Below, piece by piece: positions 19,914 to 29,745 of a stretch of DNA of 64,000 nucleotides. The notes below the pieces were generated by a model. The model ran no database searches and had not been told where the DNA came from. It worked only from the letters and a program-made list of their open reading frames with translations. How positions within the stretch are numbered: position 1 is the stretch's first letter; each line of letters starts with the position of its first letter. Location: positions 182,908 through 246,907 of the forward strand of contig NZ_JACIIX010000006.1 of NCBI RefSeq assembly GCF_014205675.1, written 5' to 3'. The position numbers and the translations under genes are program-made. The stretch comes from Novispirillum itersonii. GTDB lineage: Bacteria > Pseudomonadota > Alphaproteobacteria > Rhodospirillales > Rhodospirillaceae.

Positions 19914-20634
19914 AGTAGGACCGCAGCAGGCCGATCAGTCTGCCCTGTACGGCGACGCGGTCCGGGCCAAACACCCGGGTTTCATAGGCGCGGTTGGCCG
20001 GTTCCAGCGCCACGGAGCTGCCCTTGCGGCGCAGGCGCTTTAGGGTTACTTCGTTCTGGTCAATCAGGGCGACGACAATGGTGCCGTTTTCGGCGGTTTC
20101 GCAGCGGCGGATGATGATGGTGTCGCCATCAAGGATTCCGGCCTCGATCATCGAATCCCCGGCGACCGTCAGGGCGTAATGTTCGCCGCTGGGGCCGAGC
20201 AGGGCAGTCGGCACCTCCACCTGATCGGAGGAATCGCGCAGCGCCTCAATCGGGGTCCCGGCAGCGATACGGCCATACAGCGGCAGGGTGACGGCATCGC
20301 TGGTTTCCGCCATCACCGCCCCGGAAATTGCCGGGGTAAAATTACCCTGAATGACGGTTCCGGTGGTCAGGGCGGCGGCAGCGGCCTGTTCCTGCGCGGC
20401 TTCCGCCGCCGGTCCCATGTTCTCGGGCAGGCGCAGCACCTCCAGCGCCCGCGCCCGGTGCGGCAGGCGGCGGATGAAGCCGCGTTCTTCCAGCCCGGTG
20501 ATCAGTCGATGAATCCCGCTTTTGGATTTAAGATCCAGCGCCGCCTTCATCTCGTCAAAAGAGGGGGAGACCCCCGTTTCCCGCAGGCGGGCTTCGATGA
20601 AGCGCAACAGTTCGTACTGTTTGCTGGTCAGCAT
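19912..20634 (-). CDS. lexA: SOS transcriptional repressor LexA
   Basis: Represses DNA-damage genes and cleaves itself when RecA is activated. The 240-residue product has an N-terminal winged helix ([33 protein letters not shown]) and a C-terminal S24 protease domain. The cleavage site is A125-G126 in GRIAAGTP, the nucleophile is S161 in [10 protein letters not shown] and the general base is K199 in NEVTLKRL. A ~45-residue Ala-rich linker is longer than in E. coli, as is usual in alphaproteobacteria. ATG 20634 follows an AGAGGA ribosome site. Two LexA-type boxes lie upstream at 20702-20741, so autoregulation is expected. Confidence 0.96.
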   Translation of the reverse strand: MLTSKQYELLRFIEARLRETGVSPSFDEMKAALDLKSKSGIHRLITGLEERGFIRRLPHRARALEVLRLPENMGPAAEAAQEQAAAAALTTGTVIQGNFTPAISGAVMAETSDAVTLPLYGRIAAGTPIEALRDSSDQVEVPTALLGPSGEHYALTVAGDSMIEAGILDGDTIIIRRCETAENGTIVVALIDQNEVTLKRLRRKGSSVALEPANRAYETRVFGPDRVAVQGRLIGLLRSY

Positions 20635-20701
20635 GGCAAAATCCTCTGGCCCGGAGCCGGATCGGCGGATGGGAGGGCGATGTGGTGGGCACACCAAAGC
20701 A

Positions 20702-20716
20702 GAACAAAGAATAAAC
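20702..20716 (-). promoter_or_regulatory. Second, imperfect LexA box upstream of lexA
   Basis: GAAC-N7-AAAC, a one-mismatch copy of the alphaproteobacterial LexA operator in inverse orientation, 10 bp from the perfect box. Confidence 0.5.
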
Positions 20717-20726
20717 GCTTCTGTTT

Positions 20727-20741
20727 GTTCTACTTTGGTTC
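20727..20741 (-). promoter_or_regulatory. LexA (SOS) box upstream of lexA
   Basis: GTTC-TACTTTG-GTTC is an exact match to the GTTC-N7-GTTC operator of alphaproteobacterial LexA, 93 bp upstream of the lexA ATG. Confidence 0.88.
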
Positions 20742-20805
20742 CGAAAGTCCGTCAATTGCAAACTATCGGTGTGCCCGTCGTCCCCATCCGCCTTGGCGGC
20801 TTCGG

Positions 20806-21282
20806 TCAGTCCGCCTGATACAGGCCTGATTTTCCGCCGTCCTTATGGGTCAGGCGGATGTCGCTGATCCGCATGGCCTTATCGACGGCCTTACACATGT
20901 CGTACACCGTCAGGGCGGCGACGGAAACGGCGGTCAGGGCCTCCATCTCCACCCCGGTGCGGCCCTTCAGCTTGCAGGTGGCGGTGATATCAACTGTATT
21001 GCGGTCTGCATCACAGGTCAGGGTGACTTCCACCTTGGTCAGGGCCAGCGGATGGCACAGCGGGATCAGGTCAGGGGTGCGTTTCGCCCCCATGATCCCG
21101 GCCAGCTGGGCGATGCTGAGAACATCGCCCTTTTTGAAGCCCCGCGCCGCAATCAGGCGCAGGGTTTCCGGCTGCATGAAGACGCTGCCTTTGGCGGTGG
21201 CGCTGCGTTCGGTGATGTCCTTGTCGGACACATCAACCATCCACGCATTGCCCTGCGCGTCGAAATGGGACAGGTCAGCCAT
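20806..21282 (-). CDS. moaC: Cyclic pyranopterin monophosphate synthase accessory protein MoaC
   Basis: With MoaA it makes cyclic pyranopterin monophosphate from GTP, the first stage of molybdenum cofactor synthesis. The 158-residue product has the family length and the signature block [31 protein letters not shown], plus [27 protein letters not shown]. It starts 3 bases after the trpC stop, so it is the last gene of the trpGDC-moaC operon. moeA, which often follows moaC, is absent here. Confidence 0.96.
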   Translation of the reverse strand: MADLSHFDAQGNAWMVDVSDKDITERSATAKGSVFMQPETLRLIAARGFKKGDVLSIAQLAGIMGAKRTPDLIPLCHPLALTKVEVTLTCDADRNTVDITATCKLKGRTGVEMEALTAVSVAALTVYDMCKAVDKAMRISDIRLTHKDGGKSGLYQAD

Positions 21283-21285
21283 CGA

Positions 21286-22083
21286 TCAGGCTGCCTGCAA
21301 CAGGGCCTGCACGGCGGCCGTCACATCGGGCTGCCGCATCAGGCTTTCGCCGATCAGGAAGCGCTGTGCCCCCGATGCCGCCATCCGGTCAAGATCGGCA
21401 CGGGCGTAGAGGCCGCTTTCCGACACCAGAACCCGGTCGGCAGGCACGCGGGCGGCCAGCAGTTCCGTGGTGGCGATGTCGGTCTTCAGGGTCTTCAGGT
21501 TGCGGTTGTTGACCCCGATCAGCGGGGAGCGCAGATGGGTCAGGGCGCGGTCCAGCTCTTCGCCGTCGTGGACCTCGATCAGCACATCCATCCCCAACGA
21601 CAGGGCCAGATCTTCCATCTCCTTCGCCTGCGCGTCGGACAGGGCGGCCATAATCAGCAGAATGCAGTCGGCGGACAGGGCCCGGGCCTCAACAATCTGA
21701 TACGGATCGACCATGAAGTCCTTGCGCAGCACCGGCAGGGTGCAGGCGGCGCGGGCGGCGATCAGGTAGTCATCATGCCCCTGAAAGAACGGCCCGTCGG
21801 TCAGTACCGACAGGCAGCTTGCGCCCCCGGCGGCATAGGCCCGGGCCAGCACCGCCGGATCGAAATCAGCGCGGATCAGCCCGGCGGAGGGAGAGGCTTT
21901 CTTGATTTCACAGATCAGGCCATAGCGCCCGTCGCCGACATGGCGGGTCAGGGCATTGGCAAAACCGCGCGGAGCATCGGCGACGCGGGCGGCGGCTTCC
22001 ACCGCCGACAGCGGGCGGTCCGCGATGCGGCGGGCCACTTCGGCGCGGGTGGTGTCGCAGATGCGGGTGAGAACGTCGCTCAC
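21286..22083 (-). CDS. trpC: Indole-3-glycerol phosphate synthase
   Basis: Converts CdRP to indole-3-glycerol phosphate in tryptophan synthesis. The 265-residue TIM-barrel protein carries the conserved [50 protein letters not shown] and [15 protein letters not shown] blocks. It is a single-function enzyme, not fused to TrpF. It lies 5 bases downstream of trpD and 3 bases upstream of moaC in one operon. Confidence 0.97.
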   Translation of the reverse strand: MSDVLTRICDTTRAEVARRIADRPLSAVEAAARVADAPRGFANALTRHVGDGRYGLICEIKKASPSAGLIRADFDPAVLARAYAAGGASCLSVLTDGPFFQGHDDYLIAARAACTLPVLRKDFMVDPYQIVEARALSADCILLIMAALSDAQAKEMEDLALSLGMDVLIEVHDGEELDRALTHLRSPLIGVNNRNLKTLKTDIATTELLAARVPADRVLVSESGLYARADLDRMAASGAQRFLIGESLMRQPDVTAAVQALLQAA

Positions 22084-22088
22084 GGTGG

Positions 22089-23126
22089 TCAGTCCTGTTC
22101 GCGGGGAGTGATGGGGGTGTTGGTGACGGCAACCAGACGGTCCAGTGCCGTCCGCGCCGCGCCACTGTCGATGGCGGTACGGGCCAGATCGGCCCCGGCG
22201 GCGATATCGTCGGCTTTACCGGCCACCATCAGGGCAGCGGCGGCGTTCAGCACGACAATATCACGGTACGGGCCGGGGGCACCGTCCAGCATATCGCGGA
22301 TCACCTGCGCATTATGCTCCGGATCGCCGCCTTTCAGGGCGTCCAGCGTAACCCGGGGGATCCCCGCCATTTCCGGGGTGATTTCCCAGCGCCGGACCAC
22401 CCCGTCGCGCAGTTCCGCCACCAGTGTCGGGCCGGTGGTGGTCACTTCGTCCAGCCCGTCGGAGCCATGCACCACCATGGCCCGGGTCAGGCCGAGGTTG
22501 AGCAGGGCGGCGGCAATCGGTTCCACCCAGCGGGCATCAAACACGCCGAGGAGCTGGAACGATGCCCCGGCCGGATTGGTCAGGGGGCCGAGCAGGTTGA
22601 AGATGGTGCGCATGCCCATTTCGGTGCGGGCCGGGGCGACATGGCGCATGGCGGCATGGTGGCGCTGTGCCATCATGAAACCGATTCCGGCATCGCGCAT
22701 CGCCTGTTCCACCAGCGCCATATCAGCGTCAAGGTTGACGCCCAGCGCCGCCAGAACGTCGGCGGATCCGGATTTGGAGGACGCGGCCCGGTTGCCATGC
22801 TTGGCCACCGGAACCCCGGCCCCGGCAATCACCAGCGCCGCCCCGGTGGAGATATTGAAGGTGCCGACACCGTCGCCGCCGGTGCCGACCACGTCAATGG
22901 CTCCGATGGGGGCGGTCAGGCGGTGGGCCTTGCCGCGCATGACGCGGGCGGCGGCGGTGATTTCCTCAACGGTTTCCCCGCGCAGGCGCAGGGCCATCAG
23001 GAAGCCGCCGATCTGCGACGGCGTGGCTTCCCCGGTCATGATGATGTTGAAGGCAGATTCGGCTTCGGCCTCGCTCAGGGTTTCGCCCAGCGCGAGACGG
23101 GGGAGAATGTCTTTCAGTCCGGACAT
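22089..23126 (-). CDS. trpD: Anthranilate phosphoribosyltransferase
   Basis: Transfers phosphoribosyl from PRPP to anthranilate. The 345-residue product shows the PRPP-binding [14 protein letters not shown] motif near residue 80, [21 protein letters not shown] and the [14 protein letters not shown] segment [20 protein letters not shown]. It follows trpG with one base between the stop and the start, so the genes are tightly coupled. Confidence 0.97.
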   Translation of the reverse strand: MSGLKDILPRLALGETLSEAEAESAFNIIMTGEATPSQIGGFLMALRLRGETVEEITAAARVMRGKAHRLTAPIGAIDVVGTGGDGVGTFNISTGAALVIAGAGVPVAKHGNRAASSKSGSADVLAALGVNLDADMALVEQAMRDAGIGFMMAQRHHAAMRHVAPARTEMGMRTIFNLLGPLTNPAGASFQLLGVFDARWVEPIAAALLNLGLTRAMVVHGSDGLDEVTTTGPTLVAELRDGVVRRWEITPEMAGIPRVTLDALKGGDPEHNAQVIRDMLDGAPGPYRDIVVLNAAAALMVAGKADDIAAGADLARTAIDSGAARTALDRLVAVTNTPITPREQD

Positions 23127-23127
23127 G

Positions 23128-23718
23128 TCAGGCGGCTTTCTGGCTCGGGGCGGTGCAGTCGGTCAGGAAATTGCGCAGCAGGTCATGGCCGTGCTGACTG
23201 GCGATGCTTTCCGGGTGGAACTGCACGCCCTGAATCGGAAATTCCCGGTGAGACAGCCCCATGATCAGGCCGTCAGCGGTTTCCGCGGTGATTTCCAGAC
23301 AGTCCGGCAGGCTTTCGCGCTCGACGATCAGGGAGTGATAGCGGGTGGCGTTGAACGGGCTGGGCAGCCCGGCGAACACCCCGCGACCCTGATGGCTGAT
23401 GGCGCTGACCTTGCCGTGCAGCGGCTGCGGCGCACGGATCACCCGCCCGCCAAAGGCCTGACCGATTGACTGATGCCCGAGGCAGACGCCGAAAATCGGC
23501 ACCACCCCGGCCCCCCGGCGGATCAGCTCCAGGCAGATTCCGGCGCGGTCGGGGTCGCAGGGACCGGGCGAAATGATGATCCCCTGCGGACGCCAGCTCA
23601 GAACCTCGTCAACGGTGGCGGCGTCATTCCGCACCACTTTCACCTCGGCCCCCAGATCGCCGAGATAGTGCCACAGGTTGTAGGTGAAGCTGTCGTAGTT
23701 GTCGATCAGGGTAAACAT
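23128..23718 (-). CDS. trpG: Anthranilate synthase glutamine amidotransferase component
   Basis: Releases ammonia from glutamine for TrpE; the same family also serves as PabA. The 196-residue class I amidotransferase begins [20 protein letters not shown], carries the catalytic Cys in [15 protein letters not shown] and the His-x-Glu in [17 protein letters not shown] 23718 was chosen because it gives the exact family N terminus; the open frame upstream adds 28 unrelated residues. It is the first gene of trpGDC-moaC. trpE lies about 8 kb away, a split arrangement common in alphaproteobacteria. Confidence 0.96.
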   Translation of the reverse strand: MFTLIDNYDSFTYNLWHYLGDLGAEVKVVRNDAATVDEVLSWRPQGIIISPGPCDPDRAGICLELIRRGAGVVPIFGVCLGHQSIGQAFGGRVIRAPQPLHGKVSAISHQGRGVFAGLPSPFNATRYHSLIVERESLPDCLEITAETADGLIMGLSHREFPIQGVQFHPESIASQHGHDLLRNFLTDCTAPSQKAA

Positions 23719-23822
23719 CAGATCATAACCCCTTGTATGAAATGGCGATGGCGTGCCATTCAGGAAAGCCTCCGGTAAGTGCCCTAGTTTGGACCCGGTC
23801 ACGCGGCGGCGGTGAGGCCGCC

Positions 23823-23851
23823 AGAATGGGCGGCGGCTGCCGGTGCGTCAA
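23823..23851 (-). promoter_or_regulatory. Candidate promoter of trpG
   Basis: On the minus strand TTGACG (23851-23846), a 17-nt spacer and CATTCT (23828-23823). It would give a leader of about 100 bases. The -35 is good and the -10 weak. Confidence 0.33.
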
Positions 23852-23906
23852 GCCACAGCAGCGGGATCGGTGATTTTTGCCATCCACGGGGACATGATTT
23901 TTCTGC

Positions 23907-23937
23907 TTGACCTTCCAGTGACAGGAAGGTGCAGGGT
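23907..23937 (+). promoter_or_regulatory. CueR-type operator/promoter of copA-cueR
   Basis: A -35 hexamer TTGACC (23907-23912) and a 19-nt spacer, the stretched spacing typical of MerR-family promoters, contain the perfect dyad ACCTTCC-N7-GGAAGGT (23910-23930). This matches the CueR boxes of copper efflux genes. Copper-bound CueR should activate copA and its own gene from here. Confidence 0.85.
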
Positions 23938-23979
23938 GGCGGGAATGAACGATCACCCGGACCATCAGGAGTCCCGGCC

Positions 23980-26202
23980 ATGACTGCCTCTTCTGTCCCA
24001 TCCGACAGTACATCCTTTGCCATCACCGGCATGACCTGTGCCGCCTGTGCCACCCGCCTTGAAAAGGTGATCGGCAGGGTGCCGGGGGTGACGGCGGTAT
24101 CCGTCAATATCGCCACCGAGAAGGCCGCCGTTGAAGGCGGGGAAACCCTGAGTCTGGCGGCGGTGGTGGCCGCCGTGGAGCGGGCCGGGTTCGGTGCCGT
24201 CCCGCTGTCGGAGGACAGCGCTGCGACCGAGGCTGACCTGCGGCGTCAGGCTGCGGCCAAGGCCCGGCGGGAGCTGATCCTGTTTGCGGTCTCGGCGGCG
24301 CTGACCCTGCCGCTGGTGCTGAACATGCTGCCGCCGCTTCTGGGTAGAGAGATGCTGTTGACCCCGTGGCAGGAACTGCTGCTGGCCACCCCGGTGCAGT
24401 TCTGGATCGGCGCCCGGTTTTACCGGGGGGCCTTTGGCGCGCTGCGCGGCGGATTGGGCAATATGGATGTGCTGGTGGTGCTGGGCACCACGGCGGCCTG
24501 GGCTTTTTCGGCATGGCGGGTTCTGACGGCTGATCCGGCCCATGCCGGTCATCTGGCCCTGTATTTTGAAGGGGCGGCGGTGGTGATCACGCTGGTGCTG
24601 CTGGGCAAGGTGATGGAAAGCCGGGCCAAACGCTCCGCCGGGGCGGCATTGCGGGCGCTGATGACCCTGCGGCCGGAAACGGCACGGGTGGAGCAGGGCG
24701 ACCGGGTGGTGGAGCTTCCGGTGGCCGCCGTCCGGGCCGGGGACCGGGTTCTGGTCCGCCCCGGGGAACGGATTCCGGTGGATGGCACCGTTGTTGACGG
24801 GGCCAGTGCCGTCGATGAGGCGCTGTTGACCGGGGAAAGTCTGCCACAGGACCGGGGGCCGGGCGATCGCGTGATCGGGGGATCGGTCAACGGCAACGGC
24901 CTGCTGACGGTGCAGGCGACGGCGGTCGGGGCTGATGCCACCCTGTCGCGGATCATCACGCTGGTGGAGCAGGCCCAGACCGGGAAGGCCCCGGTGCAGA
25001 AGCTGGTGGACCGGGTTTCGGCGGTGTTTGTTCCGGTGGTGGTGGTGCTGGCGGCGGTGAGTTTCTTCGGCTGGTGGCTGATCGGCGGTTCTCTGGAGGG
25101 CGGCTTCGTCGCGGCGGTGTCGGTGCTGGTGATTGCCTGCCCCTGTGCGCTGGGGCTGGCGACACCGACGGCGCTGATGGTCGGAACCGGAGTGGCGGCC
25201 CGCCACGGCATCCTGATCCGCGATGCGCAGGCGCTGGAGGTGGCGCACCGGGTGACGGCTGTGGTGTTTGACAAGACCGGAACCCTGACTGTCGGCCATC
25301 CGGTGCTGACCGGCATTGCCGGGGATGACCGGCGGGAGATCCTCCGCCTTGCTGCCGCGCTTCAGCAGGGCAGCGAGCATCCGCTGGCCAAGGCGGTGCG
25401 CGAACAGGCGGCGGCGGAAGCCCTGACGGTGCCGCCGCTGAAGGATTTTCAGGCCCTGACCGGGCGGGGTGCGACCGCGGTGATCGAAGGACAACCGCTT
25501 TGGATCGGTTCCCGCCGTCTGATGCAGGATCTGGGGGTTGAGACTGCCCCGCAGGAGGACTGGGCAGCCCGGCAGGAGCAGCAGGGGCAGTCGGTGATGT
25601 GGCTGGCGTCGGAAGCGGGTCTGCTCGGGGCGCTGGCGGTCAGTGATCCGGTGCGCCCGACCTCGGCGCGGGCGGTGTCGCTGCTGAAGGGGCTGGGGGC
25701 GGAAACCGTGATGCTGACCGGGGACAACCGGGTGACGGCGCAGGCGGTGGCGGCTGCCGTTGGGGTTGATCGGGTGCGGGCGGAGGTGTTGCCCGCCGAT
25801 AAGGCGGCGGAGATTTCGGCCTTGCAGGCATCCGGCCGGGTGGTGGCGATGGTCGGGGATGGTGTCAACGATGCCCCGGCACTGGCGCAGGCCGATCTGG
25901 GGGTGGCGATGGGGGCTGGCAGTGATGTGGCGATGCAGACTGCCGGGCTGACCCTGATGCGCAGCGATCCGCTGGTGCTGGTGGCGGCGCTGTCGATCTC
26001 GGCGGCGACATGGCGGAAGATCCGGCACAATCTGCTCTGGGCCTTTGGCTATAATGTGGTGGCGCTGCCGCTGGCGATGGCCGGGCAGATGTCCCCGGCG
26101 CTGGCCGGGGCGGCGATGGCCTTCTCCAGCGTGTCCGTGGTCACCAGCTCGCTGCTCCTGCGGCGCTGGCAAGGCCCCGCAGGAGACGGAGTGACACGAT
26201 GA
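23980..26202 (+). CDS. copA: Copper-exporting P1B-type ATPase
   Basis: Pumps Cu(I) from cytoplasm to periplasm. The 740-residue product has one N-terminal metal-binding domain with GMTCAAC (C20, C23), actuator motif TGES (284-287), the transmembrane CPC metal site (387-389), the phosphorylation motif DKTGT (D431), HP (467-468) and the hinge GDGVNDAP (626-633). These define a Cu(I)-type pump. ATG 23980 has AGGAG eight bases upstream. Its stop overlaps the cueR start (ATGA), and a CueR operator lies just upstream. Confidence 0.96.
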   Translation: MTASSVPSDSTSFAITGMTCAACATRLEKVIGRVPGVTAVSVNIATEKAAVEGGETLSLAAVVAAVERAGFGAVPLSEDSAATEADLRRQAAAKARRELILFAVSAALTLPLVLNMLPPLLGREMLLTPWQELLLATPVQFWIGARFYRGAFGALRGGLGNMDVLVVLGTTAAWAFSAWRVLTADPAHAGHLALYFEGAAVVITLVLLGKVMESRAKRSAGAALRALMTLRPETARVEQGDRVVELPVAAVRAGDRVLVRPGERIPVDGTVVDGASAVDEALLTGESLPQDRGPGDRVIGGSVNGNGLLTVQATAVGADATLSRIITLVEQAQTGKAPVQKLVDRVSAVFVPVVVVLAAVSFFGWWLIGGSLEGGFVAAVSVLVIACPCALGLATPTALMVGTGVAARHGILIRDAQALEVAHRVTAVVFDKTGTLTVGHPVLTGIAGDDRREILRLAAALQQGSEHPLAKAVREQAAAEALTVPPLKDFQALTGRGATAVIEGQPLWIGSRRLMQDLGVETAPQEDWAARQEQQGQSVMWLASEAGLLGALAVSDPVRPTSARAVSLLKGLGAETVMLTGDNRVTAQAVAAAVGVDRVRAEVLPADKAAEISALQASGRVVAMVGDGVNDAPALAQADLGVAMGAGSDVAMQTAGLTLMRSDPLVLVAALSISAATWRKIRHNLLWAFGYNVVALPLAMAGQMSPALAGAAMAFSSVSVVTSSLLLRRWQGPAGDGVTR

Positions 26203-26666
26203 ACATTTCTCAGCTGGCCCGGAAAACCGGCCTGACCGCCAAGACGATCCGATACTACGAAAGCATCGGCCTGATTCCCGCCGCTGTGCGGACAGAGGCC
26301 GGATACCGGACCTACGGGGACCGCGATATCACCGTGTTGCAGTTTATTGCCCGGTCGCGGTCTCTGGGGTTCAGCGTCGAGGATGTCGGCCACCTGCTGA
26401 CCCTGTGGCAGGACCGCAGCCGCACCAGCGCCGAGGTCAAGGCGCTGGCGGCGCAGCAGGTGGCGGAAATTGACCGGAAGGTCGCCGAACTGACAATGAT
26501 GCGGCAGGCCCTGACCGATCTGATGCAGCACTGCCATGGCGATGACCGCCCCGACTGCCCGATCCTCGACCGTCTGGCCGGAGAGATCCGGGCCGGGCAA
26601 GAGGCTGATGATGCAGGGGAGGGGTGTTGCGAACATCACTCGTCATTCCGGGAAAGCCGGGTATGA
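26199..26666 (+). CDS. cueR: Copper-responsive MerR-family regulator CueR
   Basis: Senses Cu(I) and activates copper efflux genes by realigning promoters with 19-nt spacers. The 155-residue product has the MerR helix-turn-helix ([26 protein letters not shown]) and the dimerisation helix, and C112 and C120 in [13 protein letters not shown] sit at the same numbers as the copper ligands of E. coli CueR. A C-terminal CCEHH motif (143-147) is also present, as in E. coli. It overlaps copA by 4 bases, giving one autoregulated operon. Confidence 0.95.
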   Translation: MNISQLARKTGLTAKTIRYYESIGLIPAAVRTEAGYRTYGDRDITVLQFIARSRSLGFSVEDVGHLLTLWQDRSRTSAEVKALAAQQVAEIDRKVAELTMMRQALTDLMQHCHGDDRPDCPILDRLAGEIRAGQEADDAGEGCCEHHSSFRESRV

Positions 26667-26728
26667 TCCGCCTGCCGCTTCGGTGTGCCCGGGGCGGGAT
26701 CGAGGATAAAACAACAGGTTGAGCAATT

Positions 26729-28093
26729 GTGAGTAAGCGGGTCTCCTCCCCCCGGCCCACCCGGCCCCAGAAAGATACGCCTAAAATCCGCCGCACTGCG
26801 GTCCGGCGGCCCCGGTCCCATGGCCGGGGAACGTCATCCGGCGACGGCGGACCACCCTCCCGGATCCCGCAGTGGATCCGCGGACTGTTTGACCGGGGCC
26901 GCCCCCTGCCGCTGATCGGATTGGTGGCGGGGCTGGTCATCGGCGGGATCGTCCTTGGCTGGGCTCTGGGGCGGATCAACGGAACACCCCCTGCCCAGAC
27001 CCGGGGGCTGGATACGGTGGCGATGGACCGTCTGGTGGCGGCGAATGAACCGGCGCACGGCATCATTCAGCGACCGGCTCCGATGATGGCGGACGCTGGT
27101 GCCGAAGACGGTGAAGGACCGGCCACCGCCTATGAAAGTGACTACGGCCCGGCGGTGGTCACTCCGTCACCGCTGGCGGCCGGGGCGCAGCCCGAGGGCG
27201 GAGTCCGCCTGAGTGACCCCCTGACGGCGGGTGGCACCGTCGGTGCCGTGGTCAGCGGGCAGGTGCCTGAGGCGGCCCCCGTGGCTCCTGCGGCAGTGGC
27301 TCCGGTAGCGGCTCCGATGTCCCCGGCGGTTCCGGTGCCTGCCCCGCAGCAGCATGCGGCGGTCATCCAGAAGGGCTGGAAAGATGCGGCGTTGCCTCCT
27401 CCGGCCGGGGCCGGAAAGAAGCCGATGATCGCCATTGTTATCGACGATATGGGGATCGACAAAGGGCGGACGGCCCGGATCACCGCGCTTCCGGGGCCGA
27501 TCACCGCTTCTTTTCTGACCTACGCCAGCGACCTGAAGAAGCAGGCGGCAGACTCCCGCCGGGCCGGGCACGAACTGATGATGCACGTGCCGATGCAGCC
27601 GCAGGGCACCATCAATGCCGGGCCGGATGTGCTGCGGGTCGGGATGGATCCGGATGAAATCCATCGGCGGATGGTTGAGTATCTGGGCCGCCTTGACGGC
27701 ATTGTCGGCATCAACAACCACATGGGCAGCGCCTTCACCGAACATGCCGAGGGATTGCGGCCGGTGATGCAGGTGCTGAAGGACCACAACCTGTTTTTCC
27801 TCGATTCCAAGACCTCGGGCCGCAGTGTCGGCAGCAAGATCGCGGCGGAAGCCGGAATTCCGACCATCGACCGCAATGTGTTTCTGGATCACGAGGAAAC
27901 CAGTGCTTTCGTCACCCGCCAGCTGGCGGAGACGGAGGCGATTGCCCGTAAGCACGGGTACGCGGTGGCCATCGGCCACCCCAAGGATGTCACCATCAAA
28001 GGCCTGAGCCAGTGGCTGCCGACCCTGTCGGAAAAGGGCTTTGTGCTGGTGCCGTTGTCCACTTTGATCCGGATGCGGTCCGGTGCCGGTTGA
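26729..28093 (+). CDS. Divergent polysaccharide deacetylase family protein (YibQ-like)
   Basis: The 454-residue protein has a basic Arg/Pro-rich cytoplasmic N terminus, one transmembrane helix (about residues 61-81), a Pro/Ala-rich linker to about residue 220, and a C-terminal domain beginning KKPMIAIVIDDMGIDKGRTARI that matches the divergent polysaccharide deacetylase (YibQ) family. Further family segments are HELMMHVPMQPQG, GINNHMGSAFTE and FLDSKTSGRS. Family members are periplasmic with no settled substrate; a cell-wall role is inferred. The start is GTG 26729. It lies between cueR and the copZ-like gene, but nothing in it binds copper visibly. Confidence 0.85.
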   Translation: MSKRVSSPRPTRPQKDTPKIRRTAVRRPRSHGRGTSSGDGGPPSRIPQWIRGLFDRGRPLPLIGLVAGLVIGGIVLGWALGRINGTPPAQTRGLDTVAMDRLVAANEPAHGIIQRPAPMMADAGAEDGEGPATAYESDYGPAVVTPSPLAAGAQPEGGVRLSDPLTAGGTVGAVVSGQVPEAAPVAPAAVAPVAAPMSPAVPVPAPQQHAAVIQKGWKDAALPPPAGAGKKPMIAIVIDDMGIDKGRTARITALPGPITASFLTYASDLKKQAADSRRAGHELMMHVPMQPQGTINAGPDVLRVGMDPDEIHRRMVEYLGRLDGIVGINNHMGSAFTEHAEGLRPVMQVLKDHNLFFLDSKTSGRSVGSKIAAEAGIPTIDRNVFLDHEETSAFVTRQLAETEAIARKHGYAVAIGHPKDVTIKGLSQWLPTLSEKGFVLVPLSTLIRMRSGAG

Positions 28094-28117
28094 TCCGGCA
28101 GAGCAGGAGTACACAGC

Positions 28118-28324
28118 ATGAGCAAGACGTATAAGGTTGACGGGATGACCTGCGGCGGCTGCGCCGCATCGGTGCAGAAGGCGATTGTTGCCGCCGTGCC
28201 GGGGGCGGTGGTCAGCATCGACCTGCCGACCGCGCGGGTGACGGTGGAGGCCGGGGCCGTTGAGGATACGGCGATCCAGAAGGCGGTTGAGGATGCCGGG
28301 TTCGATTACGCCGGTACGGTGTAA
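28118..28324 (+). CDS. Copper chaperone, heavy-metal-associated domain protein (CopZ-like)
   Basis: A 68-residue single HMA domain with GMTCGGCAAS, the CxxC Cu(I)-binding motif, near residue 9. Such proteins carry Cu(I) in the cytoplasm and hand it to CopA or CueR. AGGAG lies nine bases upstream of ATG 28118. It is 24 bases after the deacetylase gene and ends at a strong terminator, so it may be read through from copA-cueR or from a nearer promoter. Confidence 0.9.
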   Translation: MSKTYKVDGMTCGGCAASVQKAIVAAVPGAVVSIDLPTARVTVEAGAVEDTAIQKAVEDAGFDYAGTV

Positions 28325-28341
28325 CCAGTTTTCTGCGCAGG

Positions 28342-28385
28342 AAAACGGGGCAGGGCCTGGCTTTCAGGCTCTGCCCCGTTTTTTT
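28342..28385 (+). terminator. Terminator after the copper chaperone gene
   Basis: AAAACGGGGCAG pairs with CTGCCCCGTTTT and the stem continues inward, ending in seven T. It is 18 bases after the stop. Confidence 0.93.
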
Positions 28386-28411
28386 GGCGCCCGTTTTTTG
28401 GCGATGGACCG

Positions 28412-29638
28412 TTATTCTGCCGGGGCTCTGGCCGGATCTCCGGTGCCGGTCCGGCGGCGGGGCAGCCGTCCGTTCAGGGCTGCATGGGCAATCAGGCCGA
28501 TCACCAGTCCCCAGAATGCTCCCCCGATTCCCAGAAGGCTGATATTCGCGGCAGCGGCCAGAAAGGTGATCAGGGCGGCTTCCCGGCCCGCCGGATCAGC
28601 CATCGCTCCGGCAAGGCTGCCACCGATGGTCCCGAGCAGGGCCAGTCCGGCCAGTGTGGTGATGAAGGCGGAAGGAAAGGCCATGAAAACCGCCGCCAGA
28701 GTGACGCCGAAAATGCCGACCACGCAATAGGCGGCCCCGGCGGCCAGCCCGGCGATCCAGCGCTTGGAGCGGTCCTCGTGGGACTCCCGTCCGGTGGCGA
28801 TGGCGGCGGTGATGGCGGCGATGTTGAAGGCGTGCGACCCGAACGGGGCCATCAGCAGGGATCCCAGACCGGTGACGGTGACAATCGGATTGGCGCTGGT
28901 GCGGAACCCGTCGTTGCGCAGCACCAGCATCCCCGGCATGTACTGGCCGGTCAGGGTGATCAGAAACAGCGGCAGAGCCACGCTCAGGGTGGCATTCAGG
29001 GTAAACTCCGGCAGGGTCAGCACCGGGGTGGCAGCGGTCAGGCTGAGGCCGGACAGGTCAATCCGGTCCTGTGCCAGCAGGATCAGCAGCCCGATGCCCA
29101 GAATACCGACCACCGCATAGCGGGCGGAAATCCGCTTCAGGAGGACATAGGAGAGGATCAGCAGGCAGACCAGCACCGGATCAACGCTGGCCCCGCCAAA
29201 GGCCCCGATGCCGAATTGCAGCAGGATCCCCGCCAGCAGGCCGGAGGCGATGCCCGGCGGAATCAGGCGGATCACTTTTTCAAAGTATCCTGACAGGCCA
29301 AGAAGGACAAAGGCCGCCGCCGACAGCATGTAGGCCCCGACGGCTTCGGCATAGGGGGTGGTGGCAAGGGTGGTGACGAGGAAGGCCGCGGCCGGGGTTG
29401 ACCACGCGGTGATGATCGGTTCGCGGAACCGCCAGCTGAGGAACAGGCCGGTCAGCCCGACGCCGACCGAGACCGACCACACCCACGAGGCCGTCTGTTC
29501 CGGGCTTAGCCCGGCGCTGCGGGCGGCCTGAAAGATCAGGATAAATGTACCGCCATAGTTGACGATCACCGAGATGAGACCGGCAACAACCGGATGCGGC
29601 AGATCACGCAGCCGCAGGGGGGAAGGATGGGTATGCAT
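28412..29638 (-). CDS. BenE/YdcO-type inner-membrane transporter
   Basis: A 408-residue polytopic membrane protein of the BenE family, named for benzoate:H+ symport; substrates of most members are untested. Typical segments are VVAGLISVIVNYGGTFILIFQAA, WSTPAAAFL, NPIVTVTGLGSLLMAPFGSHAFNIAAITAAI and RESHEDRSKRWIAG. ATG 29638 has GGAGG eight bases upstream and was preferred over a 17-residue longer frame. The gene is divergent from a MocR-type regulator 107 bp away, which is the likely controller (inference). No benzoate catabolic genes are nearby. Confidence 0.85.
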   Translation of the reverse strand: MHTHPSPLRLRDLPHPVVAGLISVIVNYGGTFILIFQAARSAGLSPEQTASWVWSVSVGVGLTGLFLSWRFREPIITAWSTPAAAFLVTTLATTPYAEAVGAYMLSAAAFVLLGLSGYFEKVIRLIPPGIASGLLAGILLQFGIGAFGGASVDPVLVCLLILSYVLLKRISARYAVVGILGIGLLILLAQDRIDLSGLSLTAATPVLTLPEFTLNATLSVALPLFLITLTGQYMPGMLVLRNDGFRTSANPIVTVTGLGSLLMAPFGSHAFNIAAITAAIATGRESHEDRSKRWIAGLAAGAAYCVVGIFGVTLAAVFMAFPSAFITTLAGLALLGTIGGSLAGAMADPAGREAALITFLAAAANISLLGIGGAFWGLVIGLIAHAALNGRLPRRRTGTGDPARAPAE

Positions 29639-29745
29639 GGGGCAGGCCTCCGGGAAGGTGCGGTCTGTCACCGCCGATGGCCTTGACATCTAGCCGGTAA
29701 ATGGCCTGATAGATCCCGCCAATTCTTTGTACTGGATCAGACCAA

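Noticed and set aside
20845..23469. 874-residue plus-strand open frame opposite moaC, trpC, trpD and trpG
   Set aside because: It spans four well-supported genes and their junctions on the other strand and has no domain-like sequence.
23965..26172. 735-residue minus-strand open frame opposite copA
   Set aside because: Antisense to a canonical copper ATPase; composition is dominated by His, Arg and Gln.
29639..29745. MocR operator in the BenE-like/MocR gap
   Set aside because: Only a short imperfect palindrome (CTGGATCAG) and scattered repeats are seen, too weak to list as a site.
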